From assembly GCA_027484885.1 (NCBI GenBank), contig JAIXSD010000025.1, positions 1 through 8,130 on the forward strand: 8,130 bases of DNA. The letters run 5' to 3'. Positions within the stretch are counted from its first letter, which is position 1. The number at the start of each line of letters is the position of its first letter. Positions 7,079-8,130 of this stretch are shown piece by piece. The notes under the pieces are model-generated. The model did no database searches. It was not told where the DNA came from and saw only the letters and a list, made by a program, of their open reading frames with translations. Origin of the DNA: Rubrivivax sp. (GTDB taxonomy: Bacteria > Pseudomonadota > Gammaproteobacteria > Burkholderiales > Burkholderiaceae_C). Made by a program: the position numbers and the translations under genes.

Positions 7079-7122
7079 CGCCAGCCGGCACGGGCGGTTC
7101 TTCGGATGCGAGATGGCTGGCG
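7079..7122 (-). other. stem-loop just after ldcA
   Basis: CGCCAGCC (7079-7086) and GGCTGGCG (7115-7122) form a perfect 8-bp inverted repeat with a 28-nt loop, starting 10 nt after the ldcA stop. No T-run follows, so it could protect an mRNA 3' end or act with Rho, but it is not a standard intrinsic terminator. Confidence 0.4.
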
Positions 7123-7132
7123 GCCTTGCGCC

Positions 7133-8092
7133 TCAATGCGAATGCGCGTGATCCTCATGCGCATGGCGATGCTTCGGGTCACCCTGCCAGCCCATCATCA
7201 CATCGCGGCCTTCCACCACCAGTTCCACCTTGGCGCCGATCGGCAGGCAGACCTTGGTGTCCACATGACCGAAGGGCAGGCCGGTGAGAATTGGCGTCTT
7301 GGTGCGCGCACGCACCGCTTCAATCGCATGCTTGAGCGTGTAGCCGCGGTCCAGCGGCGACTTCTTCCAGGCGCTGAATTCGCCCAGCAGCACGGCCTTC
7401 TGCGCGTCCAGCACCCCCGCCTGCTGCAGCTGCAAGAGCATGCGCTCGACGCGATAGGGATGCTCACCCACATCCTCCAGGAAAAGCACGCCGCCCTTGA
7501 TGCGCGGGAAATGTGGCGTGCCCAGCAGCGAGCTCAGCACACAGAGATTGCCACCCCAGAGCTGGCCTTTAAGCCCCAGGCCGTCAAAGCCCTTTTCGGT
7601 GCGAAAGCCCACGGCTTCGAGCAGGCCGTCCATGGCCTCGACGAAGCAGTCCTGGGTCACATCGTCCACGCCGCCCTCGTCCTTGCTGCGGCCGAAATCG
7701 CCGCAGGCCAAGGGCCCCGCCCAGCTTTGTGCCTTGGCGTGGGTCAGCAAACCCAGCTGCAGCGCGGTGATGTCGCTGTAACCCACCCAGCGGGTGCCCT
7801 GCTCCACGCTGCGCGCCAGCAGCTTCCAGTCGATCTGGTCGAGCAAGCGGGTCAGGCCGTAGCCACCGCGGGTAGCCAAGGCCACGCTGGGCGCGGCGCT
7901 GGCCACGCGATGCAAGGCTGCCAGGCGGGTGGCGTCGTCGCCGCCAAATCGCTGATGGCGAGCCAGGGCATCTTCATCCACGTGGACCGCAAAACCCAGT
8001 TTCTCCAGGCGCTTGGCCGCGCGCTTGAGCGGCGCGGCATGGGCCAGCACGCCGGCAGGGGTGTAGAGGGTCAGGCTCGGGCTTGCGCTCAT
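7133..8092 (-). CDS. ldcA: LD-carboxypeptidase (murein tetrapeptide carboxypeptidase, peptidase S66)
   Basis: The 319-residue product belongs to the S66 serine peptidase family, whose LdcA members remove the terminal D-Ala from murein tetrapeptides in the cytoplasm during peptidoglycan recycling. The N-terminus has YTPAGVL (10-16), and ATRGGYGLTRLL (73-84) precedes the nucleophile in GYSDITALQ (Ser106). GGNLCVLSSLLGTP follows at 180-193. Glu206 in LFLEDVGEHPYRVERM and His276 in GLPFGHV complete the Ser-Glu-His triad known from Pseudomonas LdcA. The protein ends in an unusual tail KHRHAHEDHAHSH (307-319) with six histidines, absent from the core family as I know it. There is no signal peptide, consistent with a cytoplasmic enzyme. 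MccF immunity proteins are the alternative within S66, but the housekeeping setting favours LdcA. The ATG overlaps an upstream TGA (ATGA) and has no strong ribosome site, suggesting translational coupling. Confidence 0.92.
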   Translation of the reverse strand: MSASPSLTLYTPAGVLAHAAPLKRAAKRLEKLGFAVHVDEDALARHQRFGGDDATRLAALHRVASAAPSVALATRGGYGLTRLLDQIDWKLLARSVEQGTRWVGYSDITALQLGLLTHAKAQSWAGPLACGDFGRSKDEGGVDDVTQDCFVEAMDGLLEAVGFRTEKGFDGLGLKGQLWGGNLCVLSSLLGTPHFPRIKGGVLFLEDVGEHPYRVERMLLQLQQAGVLDAQKAVLLGEFSAWKKSPLDRGYTLKHAIEAVRARTKTPILTGLPFGHVDTKVCLPIGAKVELVVEGRDVMMGWQGDPKHRHAHEDHAHSH

Positions 8093-8130
8093 GGCTGGGA
8101 TTCCGGTGAGGGTTCAGAAGACGAAGAAAA
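8089..8130 (-). CDS. C-terminal end of an upstream gene overlapping ldcA (3' fragment)
   Basis: A minus-strand frame entering from the window edge reads SSSSEPSPESQP and stops at TGA (8091-8089), sharing bases with the ldcA ATG in the classic ATGA overlap. The lack of a good ribosome site for ldcA supports coupling to a gene ending here. In related genomes tadA (tRNA adenosine deaminase) often precedes ldcA, but too little sequence is visible to name it. Another frame here also ends in a TGA (8116-8114), so this remains tentative. Confidence 0.35.
   Translation of the reverse strand, partial: FSSSSEPSPESQP

Larger units (their letters stand above)
6416..7132. other. 717-bp region without a convincing gene, upstream of tonB
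   Basis: No reading frame here has a family signature or a good ribosome site; base composition is less GC-skewed by codon position than in the flanking genes. It contains palindromes at 6491-6500 (CGAACGTTCG) and 6714-6727 (TGGGG-ATTA-CCCCA). It also has inverted repeats CCTGAC/GTCAGG (6731-6736, 6757-6762) and TGACTGC/GCAGTCA (6908-6914, 6932-6938), and a direct repeat ATGCAGTCAC (6930-6939, 7023-7032). The tonB promoter must lie here unless ldcA transcription reads through. One weak minus-strand candidate is TTGTAG (6588-6583), 17 bp, GATAAG (6565-6560). Confidence 0.7.

Noticed and set aside
6930..7151. Plus-strand frame of 73 codons running into the end of ldcA
   Set aside because: No ribosome site, no protein signature, and it overlaps the ldcA C-terminus.

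Overview
The window reads as a chromosomal segment of a betaproteobacterium, most likely in the order Burkholderiales (Roseateles/Paucibacter/Rubrivivax-like; this placement is inference). The reasons are the high-GC coding style, the kdsB-adk gene order, and a tonB-exbB-exbD-exbD cluster whose ExbB carries a cleavable signal peptide. I see no insertion sequence, phage gene, CRISPR array, rRNA or tRNA.

Layout. Positions 1-732 (+) hold kdsB (CMP-Kdo synthesis for LPS), cut at its 5' end by the window edge. adk (adenylate kinase) follows at 887-1540 (+). Its stop codon lies inside six tandem copies of CTGAG, and a clean intrinsic terminator lies beyond. A short-chain dehydrogenase of the HSD10 type (1664-2422, +) is preceded by a 16-bp palindrome resembling the operators of branched-chain amino acid catabolism regulators. 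It converges on a minus-strand cluster, and the two sides share a bidirectional terminator at 2466-2506.

The minus-strand cluster, read from right to left, is tonB (6415-5765), exbB (5658-4825), exbD1 (4799-4371), exbD2 (4353-3922), and a secreted TPR-like protein (3830-2577). Together the first four encode a proton-motive-force-driven energiser for TonB-dependent outer-membrane transporters. A strong intrinsic terminator lies between exbD2 and the TPR gene and ends only 20 nt before the TPR start codon, so TPR expression probably depends on read-through.

Upstream of tonB is a 717-bp stretch with no convincing gene. It holds several inverted repeats and a compact minus-strand arrangement (promoter-like box, strong hairpin, second hairpin plus T-run) that could be a small RNA or leader attenuator. 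Beyond it, at 7133-8092 (-), is an LD-carboxypeptidase (peptidoglycan recycling, S66 family) with an unusual histidine-rich tail. Its start codon overlaps the stop codon of another ORF entering from the right edge.

Most genes are ordinary housekeeping or envelope genes. The least explained parts are the tonB upstream region, the terminator inside the TonB cluster, the divergent TonB C-terminus with a cysteine pair, and the two ExbD paralogues with identical N-termini.
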